From: Emcibacter sp.
GTDB lineage: Bacteria > Pseudomonadota > Alphaproteobacteria > Sphingomonadales > Emcibacteraceae
Reading direction: 5' to 3'
Length of the DNA stretch: 64,000 nucleotides
Assembly: GCA_021647465.1 (NCBI GenBank)
Contig: JAKIUQ010000005.1
Location: 124,001 to 188,000 of the forward strand
In this document: positions 43,319 to 52,996 of the stretch, piece by piece
How positions within the stretch are numbered: the stretch's first letter is position 1
How the letters are laid out: every line of letters begins with the position of its first letter
Program-made: the position numbers and the translations under genes
The notes under the pieces: generated by a model
Databases searched by the model: none
What the model saw: only the letters and a program-made list of their open reading frames with translations
What the model was told of the DNA's origin: nothing

Positions 43319-44305
43319 ATGATTGAGCCGTTTTTACCCTCGTTACCAGATATTCAGGACGCGGCAAAGCGTGTGGAAGGCGTTGCCGTAAAAACGCCGC
43401 TTATGGAATCAATCCCGCTCTCTTCACGGCTCGGCGCGCGCGTATTTATCAAACCTGAAAATTTACAGAGGGTCGGTGCCTTTAAATTTCGCGGGGCCTA
43501 TAATCGTTTATGTCAATTAACGCCAGCGGAGAAGGCGCGCGGCGTTGTGGCTTTTTCATCGGGAAACCATGCGCAGGGCGTGGCCGCTGCGGCAAAAATT
43601 CTGGGCCTTAAGGCCATCATCGTCATGCCGTCGGATGCGCCGGTGATGAAACGGGATAACACCATCGCTTATGGCGCGGAAGTTGTCGAATATGACCGGG
43701 AAACCGAAAGCCGTGAAGAAATCGCCAAAAATATTGCGGCAAAATATGGCGCGGTTATTGTGCCGGCATTTGAAGATTTTCACGTCATTTGCGGGCAGGG
43801 AACCGTTGGACTGGAAATCATGGAACAGGGGCTGGAAATGGCGGTTGAATTTGATCAGTTTTTTAGCCCCGTTGGCGGCGGCGGATTGATATCCGGCTGC
43901 GCAACGGCCATAAAATCCCTGCGCCCGGCAACAGAGATATATGGGGTTGAGCCAGAAGGATTTGATGATGTGAAACGCTCTCTTGCGGCGGGCAAGATCA
44001 TGTCAAACAGTCGCCATTCCGGGTCTGTGTGTGATGCCTTGCTCACCCATGCGCCGGGCCCGATGACGTTGGCCATCATGCAAAAATATGTGACGTCCGT
44101 CCTGACAATAAGTGACGCAGAAGCTCTGATCGCCGTAAAATACGCCTGGGAGAAGCTTAAGCTGGTGGTGGAGCCGGGCGGGGCCGCAGCATTGGCGGCT
44201 TTGCTTTCAGGCAAGATTGATGTGCGCGGCAAAACCATATGTCTGTTACTCAGCGGCGGTAATGTTGATGCTGCAACATTTGAGCGCGCCATTAAGGCCC
44301 CCTAA
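43319..44305 (+). CDS. Threonine ammonia-lyase / serine-threonine dehydratase
   Basis: A 328-residue fold-type II PLP enzyme without a C-terminal ACT domain. The PLP lysine is in VGAFKFRGAYN, SSGNHAQGVAAAAK binds the phosphate, and GGGGLISG is the glycine loop. The lack of a regulatory domain fits a catabolic TdcB-type threonine dehydratase or serine racemase rather than the biosynthetic IlvA. Monocistronic. Confidence 0.88.
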   Translation: MIEPFLPSLPDIQDAAKRVEGVAVKTPLMESIPLSSRLGARVFIKPENLQRVGAFKFRGAYNRLCQLTPAEKARGVVAFSSGNHAQGVAAAAKILGLKAIIVMPSDAPVMKRDNTIAYGAEVVEYDRETESREEIAKNIAAKYGAVIVPAFEDFHVICGQGTVGLEIMEQGLEMAVEFDQFFSPVGGGGLISGCATAIKSLRPATEIYGVEPEGFDDVKRSLAAGKIMSNSRHSGSVCDALLTHAPGPMTLAIMQKYVTSVLTISDAEALIAVKYAWEKLKLVVEPGGAAALAALLSGKIDVRGKTICLLLSGGNVDAATFERAIKAP

Positions 44306-44383
44306 AAAACTGTAATTTTGAACTTTTTACTGATGTGGATATATGTTAGCTTTCGGAAAAATTATTTATAAAGGGATATCATA

Positions 44384-46033
44384 ATGAAAAAAATTCTATG
44401 GATTATGGCGGCACTCTTAATTGTTTTAACCATATCGGTATTTTATAAAGAGCCGCCAGAGCAGGTGGCCATTAATATTGATGCAGAACGGCTGACACAG
44501 AATCTTAGAATTTTGGCCTCGGATGAGTTTGAAGGCCGCGCGCCGGCCACGATTGGCGAAGAAAAAACCATTAATTTCCTGAAACAGGAATTTGAAAAAA
44601 TTGGCCTGAAACCGGGGAATGGCGACAGCTTTTTCCAAGGGGCAAATATGGTTGAGCTGACCATGTCTTCCGATGCGGTCATGAGTATTACGACGTCTGC
44701 AGGTGATATAAAACTTGAATATGGCCCGGGTTTCATGGGCTGGACCAAACGCGTTGTCGAGGCGCAATCCGTCACCAACAGTGAAATGATTTTCGTTGGC
44801 TATGGTATTGTGGCCCCTGAATATGACTGGAATGATTATGAAGGACTGGACGTGCGCGGAAAAACAGTTGTCGTCATGGTCAATGACCCCGGTTATGCCA
44901 CGCAGGATCCCGATCTTTTCACCGGGAATGCCATGACATATTATGGCCGCTGGACCTATAAATACGAAGAAGCCGCCCGGCAGGGGGCCGAAGCCGTGAT
45001 TATCATTCATGAAACAGCGCCGGCGTCCTATCCCTGGGAGGTGGTTTCCGGAAGCTGGGCCGGCCCGCAAATTGGTCTGGAGAGCGCCGACGGAAATATG
45101 TCACGGGTTGCCGTGGAATCATGGGTGCCGGGCCATGAAATGGCTAAAATTTTCGCAGATGCAGGCCTTGATTATCAGGCCCTGACGGCACAGGCGGCAA
45201 CGAAAGACTTCAAGGCTGTTTCCTTAAAGGCGAATATGTCTGTTGATATAACAAATAAGATTCGCCGCGTGGTGTCCAATAATGTTGTGGCCATATTGCC
45301 GGGCACGGACAGGGCAGATGAATTTATCATTCATATGTCCCATTGGGATCATATGGGTAAAGACAGCTCTCTGGAAGGCGATCAGATTTATAACGGGGCT
45401 GCGGATAATGCCAGCGGCACCGCCGGATTGATCGAACTTGCCAATGCCTATATGTCTGGCGCGCAAAAGCCGCGTCGCTCCATCATGTTTATGGCGGTTA
45501 CCGCAGAGGAACAAGGCTTGCTTGGTTCAGCCTATTACGGCGCAAACCCCATTGTTCCCTTAAACAAGACCGTGGCCGCCCTTAATATGGATGTATTGGC
45601 CTATCATGGGCCAACCCATGATGTGACCATCGTGGGATATGGCAATTCCGCCCTTGATGATTATGTTGATCAGGCGGTGGTTAAGCAGAGACGCATTGCC
45701 AACCCTGACCCCAAACCGGAAAGAGGCACATTTTATCGTTCTGATCACTTCAGCCTCGCCAAGGAAGGGGTGCCGGCGTTATATTTCAGCCCGGGCGTTA
45801 ACAGTGTCAAGCATGGCCGCAAGTGGCTGATGGATAAAAAAGCGGATTATACCGCCAATCGCTATCATAAACCGGGCGATGAATATTCCGAAGACTGGGA
45901 TATGACGGGCGCGGTTCAGGATTTGGAATTGATCTATAAAATCGGCTTGCAATTATCACAGGAAGACAGTTTTCCCAACTGGCGCGAAGGCAATGAATTC
46001 AAAGCCAAGCGCGATGCCCAAATGAAACAATAA
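44384..46033 (+). CDS. M28-family zinc metallopeptidase with PA domain
   Basis: A 549-residue exported protein with an N-terminal signal or anchor helix (LWIMAALLIVLTISVF). A PA domain (about residues 130-260) is inserted before the M28 core. Zinc ligands are visible: MSHWDHMG (His, Asp), NGAADNASGTAG (Asp), AVTAEEQGLLG (Glu) and SDHFSLAKEGVPALYFSPG (His). Such enzymes are periplasmic or outer-membrane aminopeptidases. Substrate unknown. Confidence 0.88.
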   Translation: MKKILWIMAALLIVLTISVFYKEPPEQVAINIDAERLTQNLRILASDEFEGRAPATIGEEKTINFLKQEFEKIGLKPGNGDSFFQGANMVELTMSSDAVMSITTSAGDIKLEYGPGFMGWTKRVVEAQSVTNSEMIFVGYGIVAPEYDWNDYEGLDVRGKTVVVMVNDPGYATQDPDLFTGNAMTYYGRWTYKYEEAARQGAEAVIIIHETAPASYPWEVVSGSWAGPQIGLESADGNMSRVAVESWVPGHEMAKIFADAGLDYQALTAQAATKDFKAVSLKANMSVDITNKIRRVVSNNVVAILPGTDRADEFIIHMSHWDHMGKDSSLEGDQIYNGAADNASGTAGLIELANAYMSGAQKPRRSIMFMAVTAEEQGLLGSAYYGANPIVPLNKTVAALNMDVLAYHGPTHDVTIVGYGNSALDDYVDQAVVKQRRIANPDPKPERGTFYRSDHFSLAKEGVPALYFSPGVNSVKHGRKWLMDKKADYTANRYHKPGDEYSEDWDMTGAVQDLELIYKIGLQLSQEDSFPNWREGNEFKAKRDAQMKQ

Positions 46034-46085
46034 TGGCGCCATAATATTCGCGCATCCCGTTCCATATTCCTGAAAGTCGAATGAT

Positions 46086-46808
46086 ATGAATTATAACTTG
46101 TTATTCCGCCGCATCCATAAATGGCTTGCGTTGATCATTGGGATTCAGCTGGTGTTATGGACTTTAAGCGGGTTTCTGATGTCTTATGTGCCGATCGAAG
46201 AAGTGCACGGGGATCATCTTTGGCATAAAACAGCAAAAGCAGCCCCCATCAATATGGCTGAGGTGACCGTTACTGCGCGCGATATTCTGGCCCGGAACAA
46301 AGGTCAGGAAATTACCAATATTCGCCTGTTCTCCCGTAATGGTCAGGCGGCCTATGAAGTTAAATTTCCGGACGGCGTAAAATTTATTGATGCCAAAAAT
46401 GGTCAGCCACTCAAACCAGTAACGCAGGCGCAGGCCATTGCCATTGCCACGAAAGCTTATCAATGGACGGGGGAGTATCTGTCCATTGAATATGTCACGG
46501 ATACAGAAGAATACGGAGAGATTCGGGGGCGGCCACTGCCCATATGGAAGGTGAATTTTGATGATGATGTGAACAGCAGCCTTTATGTCTCGCCGGATTT
46601 GGCGCGGGTGATTACGGTAAGGTCCGATATCTGGCGCCAGTTTGATTTCTTCTGGATGCTGCATATTATGGATTATGATGAGCGATCTGACTTCAACAGT
46701 TTATTACTAATATTTGCCGCAAGTCTGGGCCTTTTTACCAGCCTTAGCGGGATATTCCTGATTTTCTACGCCTTTTCGAAAAGGGATTTTCGCTGGTTAA
46801 AAAGATGA
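46086..46808 (+). CDS. PepSY-domain membrane protein
   Basis: A 240-residue protein with a helix at each end (WLALIIGIQLVLWTLSGFLMS and LLLIFAASLGLFTSLSGIFLIFYAF). Between them, PepSY-type segments (NGQAAYEVKFPDGVKFIDAKNGQPL) face the periplasm. Histidines HKW and MLHIMDYDERSDFN are typical of the PiuB-like/PepSY-TM group linked to iron or respiratory functions. It follows the peptidase by about 50 bases, so cotranscription is possible. Confidence 0.75.
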   Translation: MNYNLLFRRIHKWLALIIGIQLVLWTLSGFLMSYVPIEEVHGDHLWHKTAKAAPINMAEVTVTARDILARNKGQEITNIRLFSRNGQAAYEVKFPDGVKFIDAKNGQPLKPVTQAQAIAIATKAYQWTGEYLSIEYVTDTEEYGEIRGRPLPIWKVNFDDDVNSSLYVSPDLARVITVRSDIWRQFDFFWMLHIMDYDERSDFNSLLLIFAASLGLFTSLSGIFLIFYAFSKRDFRWLKR

Positions 46809-46928
46809 GCCTAATTTAAATTGGCCGCCGCAGGGCTGGATATAATCTTTTTAACATAATCTTTGTAAAATATTAATGCATGGGCGATATTTTTTAAGGG
46901 AAATAAATATAAGAAAATCGGGTTTCCC

Positions 46929-48020
46929 ATGGATCATGCGGTTGTTTTAAAGGGTAATATAGGTGTGGCGCGGACCACATTGCAGGGCAATATTATTTTG
47001 CTGTGTTTGTTCGCCGCGCAGGCCATTGGGGTTTATGTCACCCTGTGGGCCCATGGTCTTCTCAGTCATTTCAAGCCATCACTTTATGCCGGCATTCTGG
47101 TGGTAAGCCTTGTTCTGGTGCTGCTGGTTAAAAGCCTGTCCTATATGTTCAGGTATCTGGGGTATGAGGATCAGGAACGGGGGTTGCCCCGCATAAAAAC
47201 GGACTTTCTGGCGGGCTGGCTTAATGCCAATTATATGCTGGCGTTTTTAGTGCCGATGCTTCTGTTGCCAACATTCATGTCCTTATTTTCATCCATGAAA
47301 TCGGTTATCCATCTGGTGCAACCTTTTTATCTGGATGAATTCTTGATGAAGGCCGACCGGTTTTTGCATTTTGGTATTGATCCCTGGCGCATTACCCATG
47401 GTATTTTTGGCACGGCATTTTTATCCGTCATGTTGAATTTCGTTTATAATCTGTGGTTCTTCATTATGTTTTCTTATGTTTTATGGATGATCGTCAATGT
47501 GCATTTTGACCGGCAGCGGATGCAGTTTTTATTTGCCTTTGTCATTTCATGGCCGCTGATCGGGTCGCTTCTTGCGGTATTCATGTCTTCTGCGGGGCCG
47601 GTTTATTACGGTGACATTGTCGGTGATCATTCTATTTTCGGGCCATTGATGGATGCTTTGAAGGCATTTGACAAACAATATGAGGATAGTGTTTTTGGTA
47701 TTTTTGCCTTGAACACGCAAGATATGCTGTGGGCCGATTATCTGAAAAATGATACGGGAATCGGCAGCGGTATTTCGGCCATGCCCAGTATGCATGTGGC
47801 CATTGCCGCCCTGCTCTATTTTTCGGGACGAGAGGTCAGCAAATATATCGGCTATGGTATGTTGATATTTCTCATTCTGATCCAAATCGGCTCGGTTCAT
47901 CTGGGCTGGCATTATGCCCTTGACGGCTATCTGTCTATCCTTCTGGTTTGGATACTCTGGAAATTCTGCGGCTGGCTGACAAGCTTAATATATGGGCCAA
48001 ATATATGGACCAGAAGATGA
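46929..48020 (+). CDS. PAP2-family (phosphatidic acid phosphatase-like) membrane protein
   Basis: A 363-residue integral membrane protein with about eight helices. The PAP2 signature is split as SAMPSMHVAIAALLYFSG and HLGWHYALDGYLSI with the two catalytic histidines. The first motif (KX6RP) is not obvious, as in the Aur1/IPC-synthase-like branch. Likely a lipid phosphatase or phosphotransferase at the inner membrane. Alone in its transcript. Confidence 0.8.
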   Translation: MDHAVVLKGNIGVARTTLQGNIILLCLFAAQAIGVYVTLWAHGLLSHFKPSLYAGILVVSLVLVLLVKSLSYMFRYLGYEDQERGLPRIKTDFLAGWLNANYMLAFLVPMLLLPTFMSLFSSMKSVIHLVQPFYLDEFLMKADRFLHFGIDPWRITHGIFGTAFLSVMLNFVYNLWFFIMFSYVLWMIVNVHFDRQRMQFLFAFVISWPLIGSLLAVFMSSAGPVYYGDIVGDHSIFGPLMDALKAFDKQYEDSVFGIFALNTQDMLWADYLKNDTGIGSGISAMPSMHVAIAALLYFSGREVSKYIGYGMLIFLILIQIGSVHLGWHYALDGYLSILLVWILWKFCGWLTSLIYGPNIWTRR

Positions 48021-48121
48021 GCCTGTAGAACGCCCTGAAGCCGCCTCATAAATAAACTTGGCAGGGAATATATTTTCTTGTAGTCTTTTTCAACCATTTC
48101 GGGAGCGCAAAAGGGGAAATC

Positions 48122-49225
48122 ATGTCACGTTTATTCATTACGATTTTAAGCTTTATTATCATTCTAATGCCAGCCTCCATCCTTGCCGATGAAAAGGCAG
48201 ACCAAAAGAGTGAAATACTGAACCTTCATAAAGTTTATAAAACGACCCTGAAGGCAGGTAATATTGACGAAGCCTTAGGGATTGCGGAACAAATATATGC
48301 CTTAACGCCGGGGGCTTACGGCAAAATATCCAAAACTCATGCGACGGCAACATTTAATCTGGGCCAGGTGAGTAAATTTGCAAGGAAAAGGCATCAGGCG
48401 GCGCAATATTTTCAGGAACATATGGACATTCTTGATGATTTAGGCGCGGCGAAGGATCAAAAATATTTATTCAAGCTTGACCTGTTATCAAAGGCTCATT
48501 CCGAAGCCGGAAATAATGAGAAGGCCATTAAATATGCCCGCATGGGGCTTGATCTTGCAAAAGAATTGCAAGTCTCTGATGAAATGCTAGCCGATCAGAT
48601 GTTAGGGCTTGGGATTTATTATTCGATGAGCCATAAGCACAGCCGCCAAGCAAGGAGGTTCGTGAACAAAGCTCATGAGCTATTTTCCAAAACATTGGGC
48701 GATCAACATCATAAAACGGCGTTTGCCATATTCTGGCAGGCAAAAATTTATATGGCTTATAAAAAGCCTAAGCGTGCAGCGGAAAAATTTGAAAAAACAT
48801 TGGCTGTTTATAAAGATCAATTACCCGCAGGGCATGACAGGACGTTACAGGTTCACGCATTTCTGGTGGGGGCTTATGAAAAGATGGGGAAAACAGACAG
48901 AGCCACGGAACATTGTATTGCCGTTGCAACGGAGCGTACCGCTGACTTTGATCGGGAAATTAAACCATTATATAAAATCCGTCCTAAATATCCACGCAGT
49001 GCGGCAATGTCAGGAAAGTCAGGACATATCATTGCGGAATTTGTGGTTGATGAATTTGGTCAGGTAAAAGATATTAAGACTTTGTATGGGGAGAATATTA
49101 AAATCTTTGAAAAAGAAGCCCATGAGGCCTTATCAAAATTTCGCTACGCCCCTTCTACTAAAGACGGCATAAGGGTTAAAACAGAGGGCGTCTTACATAG
49201 AATCACTTTTAAAATGGCAAAGTGA
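48122..49225 (+). CDS. TPR protein with C-terminal TonB domain
   Basis: A 367-residue exported protein: signal peptide (LFITILSFIIILMPASILA), several TPR helices (about residues 30-260; for example KAIKYARMGLDLAKEL and PKRAAEKFEKTLAVYKDQL), and a TonB_C domain (YPRSAAMSGKSGHIIAEFVVDEFGQVKDI...FRYAP). It lacks the N-terminal membrane anchor and Pro-rich spacer of true TonB, so it probably binds other periplasmic partners. Converges with nadC. Confidence 0.8.
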   Translation: MSRLFITILSFIIILMPASILADEKADQKSEILNLHKVYKTTLKAGNIDEALGIAEQIYALTPGAYGKISKTHATATFNLGQVSKFARKRHQAAQYFQEHMDILDDLGAAKDQKYLFKLDLLSKAHSEAGNNEKAIKYARMGLDLAKELQVSDEMLADQMLGLGIYYSMSHKHSRQARRFVNKAHELFSKTLGDQHHKTAFAIFWQAKIYMAYKKPKRAAEKFEKTLAVYKDQLPAGHDRTLQVHAFLVGAYEKMGKTDRATEHCIAVATERTADFDREIKPLYKIRPKYPRSAAMSGKSGHIIAEFVVDEFGQVKDIKTLYGENIKIFEKEAHEALSKFRYAPSTKDGIRVKTEGVLHRITFKMAK

Positions 49226-49236
49226 TAACATCGCCC

Positions 49237-50091
49237 CTAATCCAGATAATCCATCCCGATATCAACCGCCGGCGCGGATTGGGTGATGCGGCCGACGGAG
49301 ATATAATCGACGCCGGTTTCGGCAATGGCTTTGATGGTTTCAAGCGTCACACCGCCCGAGGCTTCGAGCTTAACGCGGCCTTTATATTGCTCTACAGCGC
49401 TGCGCAACATCTCATGGCTCATATTATCCAGCAGCAGACGGTCGGCGCCCGCCATCACGGCCTCGGCGGCCTGGGCCAGATTATCGCATTCGACCGTAAT
49501 GCCAATGGTGCTGGCGCTTGTATCATAGGCTTTGGCGGCTTTAATGGCGGCCTTGATGCTGCCAATGCAGGCAATATGATTGTCTTTAATCATGAGCCCG
49601 TCATCAAGCCGCATCCGGTGGTTCATGGCCCCGCCCATGCGGGCGGCATATTTGGCCAGTTTCCGGTATCCCGGGATGGTTTTTCGCGTATCCAGCAGGC
49701 GGCAGTCCGTATGGTCAATCGCGCGCATGTAAGCCCGGGTGAGCGTGGCAATGCCCGATAAATGTTGCAGGATATTCAGCGCGGCCCGTTCTGCGGTCAG
49801 CAGCTTTTGGGCATTTCCGCTGACTTTCAGGATGCTGCTGCCGGCTATAACCTCAAGCCCGTCTGCCGCGATCACGTCGATCCGGGCCAGCGGGTCGCAT
49901 GTTTTGATCAGTTCGGTCGCAACGAACATGCCGGCGATGACCATATTTTCCCGCGCAACCATAATGGCCGAGAGCTTTTGATCCGCCGGAATGATGGCAA
50001 GGCTGGTGAGGTCGCCGCGCCCCACATCCTCTTCGAGGGCGGATTTTATGAAATGGCGAAGCTCTTCCTTATACAGGGGGCTATCTGTCAT
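49237..50091 (-). CDS. nadC: Nicotinate-nucleotide pyrophosphorylase (carboxylating)
   Basis: Converts quinolinate and PRPP to nicotinate mononucleotide. Starting at ATG 50091 (MTDSPLYKEELRHF) gives 284 residues, the normal size. The longer frame to 50163 would overlap nadA by 71 bases. Motifs are EEDVGRGDLTS, ALNILQHLSGIAT, LDTRKTIPGYR, MGGAMNHRMRLDDGLMIKDNH and EASGGV. Tightly coupled to nadA. Confidence 0.94.
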   Translation of the reverse strand: MTDSPLYKEELRHFIKSALEEDVGRGDLTSLAIIPADQKLSAIMVARENMVIAGMFVATELIKTCDPLARIDVIAADGLEVIAGSSILKVSGNAQKLLTAERAALNILQHLSGIATLTRAYMRAIDHTDCRLLDTRKTIPGYRKLAKYAARMGGAMNHRMRLDDGLMIKDNHIACIGSIKAAIKAAKAYDTSASTIGITVECDNLAQAAEAVMAGADRLLLDNMSHEMLRSAVEQYKGRVKLEASGGVTLETIKAIAETGVDYISVGRITQSAPAVDIGMDYLD

Positions 50092-50092
50092 T

Positions 50093-51115
50093 TCAGTAAG
50101 CTCGCCCGGATTTTGGCGGCCTGTTTTGCGTCTTGTCTGAATTTGGGACAGGCGACATTTCAAGCATCCGGTCCAGAGGGGCCTTGGCGGCTAATCTTAT
50201 TTCTTCGTCCATTTCAATGACGGGGGAGAGATCCCGCAGGCAATCCCGTAATTTTTCCAGAGTATTTAACGCCATATAGGGGCATTGATTACAATTGCAC
50301 AGCCCGTCCATACCGGGCGCGCCGATGAAAGTTTTATTCGGCGAAGATTTCTGCATTTGATGCATGATGCCTGGCTCGGTGGCGATGATGAAAATATCCG
50401 CGCCGCTTTCCAGAACATATTTTAATATGGATGAGGTCGAGCCCACATGATCCGCATGGCTCAAGATATGAGCCGGACATTCGGGATGCGCCGCGACGGG
50501 GGCATGGGGATATTCAGTCTTTAATTTGATGAGTTCTTTCTCGGAAAATTGCTCGTGAACGATACATGATCCGGGCCATAATATCATTTCTCGGCCTGTT
50601 TCCTTGGCAAGGTAACCGCCCAGATGCTGATCAGGGGCCAATAAAATCGGCTGATCCGGCGGGATCTGGTCAATGATATGATGGGCATTGCTTGACGTGA
50701 TGATGATGTCCGAATGGGTCTTCACCGCCGCAGAACAATTGATATAGGTTATGCTGATATGACCCGGATATTTGGCGCGGAAGGCGGCAAACTCATCGGC
50801 GGGGCAGCTGTCTTCCAAAGAGCAGCCGGCGGCCATATCGGGCAGGACAACGGTTTTTTCGGGGCTGAGGATTTTGGCCACCTCGGCCATGAAACGCACG
50901 CCGCAAAATACGATCACATCGGCGTCCGTAGAAGCCGCTTTACGGGATAAATCAAGGCTGTCCCCGACAAAATCCGCCAGATCCTGTATTTTTCCATCCT
51001 GATAATAATGAGCAAGAATCACGGCATTTTTTTCCGTGCGTAGGCGATTAATTTCTGCGATAAGCTCAGCATCACTGGGGCCAATATTGCCCGTCAAGGG
51101 TATAGACATATTCAT
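50093..51115 (-). CDS. nadA: Quinolinate synthase
   Basis: A 340-residue [4Fe-4S] enzyme condensing iminoaspartate with dihydroxyacetone phosphate. VILAHYYQDGKIQDLADFVGDSL is the N-terminal signature. Cluster cysteines lie in AAGCSLEDSC, AHPECPAHIL and GLCNCNQCPYMALNTL. First gene of a nadA-nadC operon; nadB is not in the window. The upstream region has an inverted repeat overlapping a possible TTGACA box. Confidence 0.96.
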   Translation of the reverse strand: MNMSIPLTGNIGPSDAELIAEINRLRTEKNAVILAHYYQDGKIQDLADFVGDSLDLSRKAASTDADVIVFCGVRFMAEVAKILSPEKTVVLPDMAAGCSLEDSCPADEFAAFRAKYPGHISITYINCSAAVKTHSDIIITSSNAHHIIDQIPPDQPILLAPDQHLGGYLAKETGREMILWPGSCIVHEQFSEKELIKLKTEYPHAPVAAHPECPAHILSHADHVGSTSSILKYVLESGADIFIIATEPGIMHQMQKSSPNKTFIGAPGMDGLCNCNQCPYMALNTLEKLRDCLRDLSPVIEMDEEIRLAAKAPLDRMLEMSPVPNSDKTQNRPPKSGRAY

Positions 51116-51154
51116 TCCTGCTTAGATAAAATTATATCCTATAAATGGAGGTTT

Positions 51155-51184
51155 AACCCCTGCTGTCAAGATTGGCAAGGGGTT
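51155..51184. promoter_or_regulatory. Inverted repeat in the nadA promoter region
   Basis: AACCCCTGC (51155-51163) and GCA-A-GGGGTT (51175-51184) form a 9-bp stem with one bulge, 40-70 bases before the nadA start. On the minus strand the loop contains TTGACA, a possible -35 box. It could be an operator for an NAD-biosynthesis repressor. Confidence 0.35.
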
Positions 51185-51340
51185 TAAAATGATCATTCTT
51201 GAAATTCGGTCTTTTTTGGGGGGGCAGGTAAGGCCGCGATTTTCACGCTTGCCCATCTTGCCATAAACAGGTAACATTTCCACAAATATCTACAATGTGC
51301 ATTATCATTTGGCGGGTCAGAGGCGTTTGATACCTCTAAT

Positions 51341-51378
51341 AAAGGCCCCCGAAAATTGGGAGCCTTTATATTTTTTTG
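51341..51378 (+). terminator. Hairpin with T-run on the plus strand
   Basis: AAAGGC-CCC (51341 on) pairs with GGG-A-GCCTTT (ending 51367) and is followed by ATATTTTTTT. The T-run is on the plus strand, although both neighbouring genes (nadA and the porin) are on the minus strand. It may act in both directions or end an unannotated plus-strand RNA. A smaller hairpin AGAGG/CCTCT lies just upstream. Confidence 0.6.
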
Positions 51379-51398
51379 GATATTTTTGGGCGGGCTAT

Positions 51399-52913
51399 TT
51401 AGAAAGCAACATTGATGCCCATTACAACACCGGTATTTTGGACATCCTGATCGCTATGGGTCTGGCCGGGAAGCAGGTTGCCGCCACTAATGAAGTTCAA
51501 GGGTGTATAGCCCTGCACCAATATACCTTCGCCAAACAGCTTTACACTATCGGTCAGGAAATAGGCCGCCCCAAGAACCCATTGGTCTTGTCTTTCCCAC
51601 GGTGAGCCAGCAGCTCCTGAAATAAACGTACTAAATTCAAAAGAAAGATCCAGTCGTTTGCCGTAAAGGGCTGTACCATATTTGCCGCCAAGGGTGAAAC
51701 TGGTGACCTTGCGTGCGGGGTATATGTCCAATGGCGGGGTGGGGTTGAATGTTCCGGCCCATAGATCCGTGGTCTGGATATATTCACCGATAAACTTGAA
51801 CGGACCAACGTCCATTGTGCCATACACGGCCCATGCGGGGTTTTCTTTTTCACAAGGGTTGAAATGCACAACAGGGAACCCCTGACAATAGGCACTGCCG
51901 CGCTGGTATGACGCCCCAACCATAGCCTGATTATTGCCACTGCCAAGATTGAAAGTATAGTTGGCGTCAATGACATAATTATTTAATTTGCTTGGTACAG
52001 ACGTGCCATTCACAGGCACATTGGCCGCCCGGAACTGTGATCCCCCCTGAACCAGCTCCGCAGAGATAGTCAAGCCATTCTTGCTGTATCCAAGCAAAGC
52101 CCCATAAGCCAGCCCGCCAAAGGCATGCCATGTGCTTGAGGCTGAAAAAGGGTTAACCGTATCGGTCAGGGCGAAAGGTATGGCCATTTTACCCACAGAC
52201 AGATAAAAAGGTGATTTATCCAGATTACCAAGGGTCACATAGCCTTTGCGCAATTGAATTTGATTGCGTGTCAGGTCGGTAATGGTTCCCGCACCAAAGC
52301 TTTGCTGGGGATCATACAGCAGTTCACCGTAAGCCGTGATCCAATCCCCCATATTTGCCAGAAAACTAAGCTGGGCAGCATGAATGCCGGCTTCTGTTAC
52401 CGTATCTCCAATTTGATTGTTGGCTGTAGGGTGGCGCATGAGATAACCGAATTTGTCATCTGTGTTGCTCTTCCAGTAATCGGTAATGGCCGTGACAGAA
52501 CCCCCTATATAAAGGCTGTCTTCAGCGATATTACCCAGTTGTTTTTGTTCAAGCAGGTAAAGCTGTTTTCGGTTTACATTGGTTGTCTGATCCAGCATAC
52601 CGTATGAAAATGTCGGATTGAAACGAACCAAACCGCTCATGTCCTGACGAGATGACTTCTTCTGATCTTCTGGCGCAGGTGCAGCAGCAATGGGAGCTTT
52701 TGAAATTGGATTTGTTTTCCTACGGCCAGCTTCAATTTGTTCAAGTCTTTCCTTATAGGTTTTATTTTGCTTTTCCAATTGTTCAAGTCGAAGAAGAATA
52801 TTTTGCAAATCTGCTACTGAGGGAGACTTCTCTGGCCCGGATTCAGCGAATGCAGATTGGCTGATGGCGAGAACGATCAAACTTACGCTGCTGATAAGAT
52901 GTATTCTAGTCAT
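51399..52913 (-). CDS. LbtU-like outer-membrane porin with N-terminal coiled coil
   Basis: A 504-residue exported protein: signal peptide (VSLIVLAISQSAFA), a coiled-coil stretch (VADLQNILLRLEQLEKQNKTYKERLEQ), an Ala/Pro linker, then a beta-barrel with strands such as YGELLYDPQQSFGAG, FYLSVGKMAIPF and YGALLGYSKNGLTISAEL, ending in NVAF. Length and layout fit the LbtU/DcaP-type porins, some of which take up siderophores. Iron regulation is not evident: I found no clear Fur box. Confidence 0.7.
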   Translation of the reverse strand: MTRIHLISSVSLIVLAISQSAFAESGPEKSPSVADLQNILLRLEQLEKQNKTYKERLEQIEAGRRKTNPISKAPIAAAPAPEDQKKSSRQDMSGLVRFNPTFSYGMLDQTTNVNRKQLYLLEQKQLGNIAEDSLYIGGSVTAITDYWKSNTDDKFGYLMRHPTANNQIGDTVTEAGIHAAQLSFLANMGDWITAYGELLYDPQQSFGAGTITDLTRNQIQLRKGYVTLGNLDKSPFYLSVGKMAIPFALTDTVNPFSASSTWHAFGGLAYGALLGYSKNGLTISAELVQGGSQFRAANVPVNGTSVPSKLNNYVIDANYTFNLGSGNNQAMVGASYQRGSAYCQGFPVVHFNPCEKENPAWAVYGTMDVGPFKFIGEYIQTTDLWAGTFNPTPPLDIYPARKVTSFTLGGKYGTALYGKRLDLSFEFSTFISGAAGSPWERQDQWVLGAAYFLTDSVKLFGEGILVQGYTPLNFISGGNLLPGQTHSDQDVQNTGVVMGINVAF

Positions 52914-52996
52914 AGTGCTTCCTTAATAAATTTGTTTATATACCGTGAGCTGCGCCCAATATGAGGTCGCCCGCGTGAGGGGTATTTTTAATCAAG

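Noticed and set aside
51290..51320. Fur box near ATTATCATT upstream of the porin end
   Set aside because: Only one half-site is present and it lies downstream of, not before, the porin gene.
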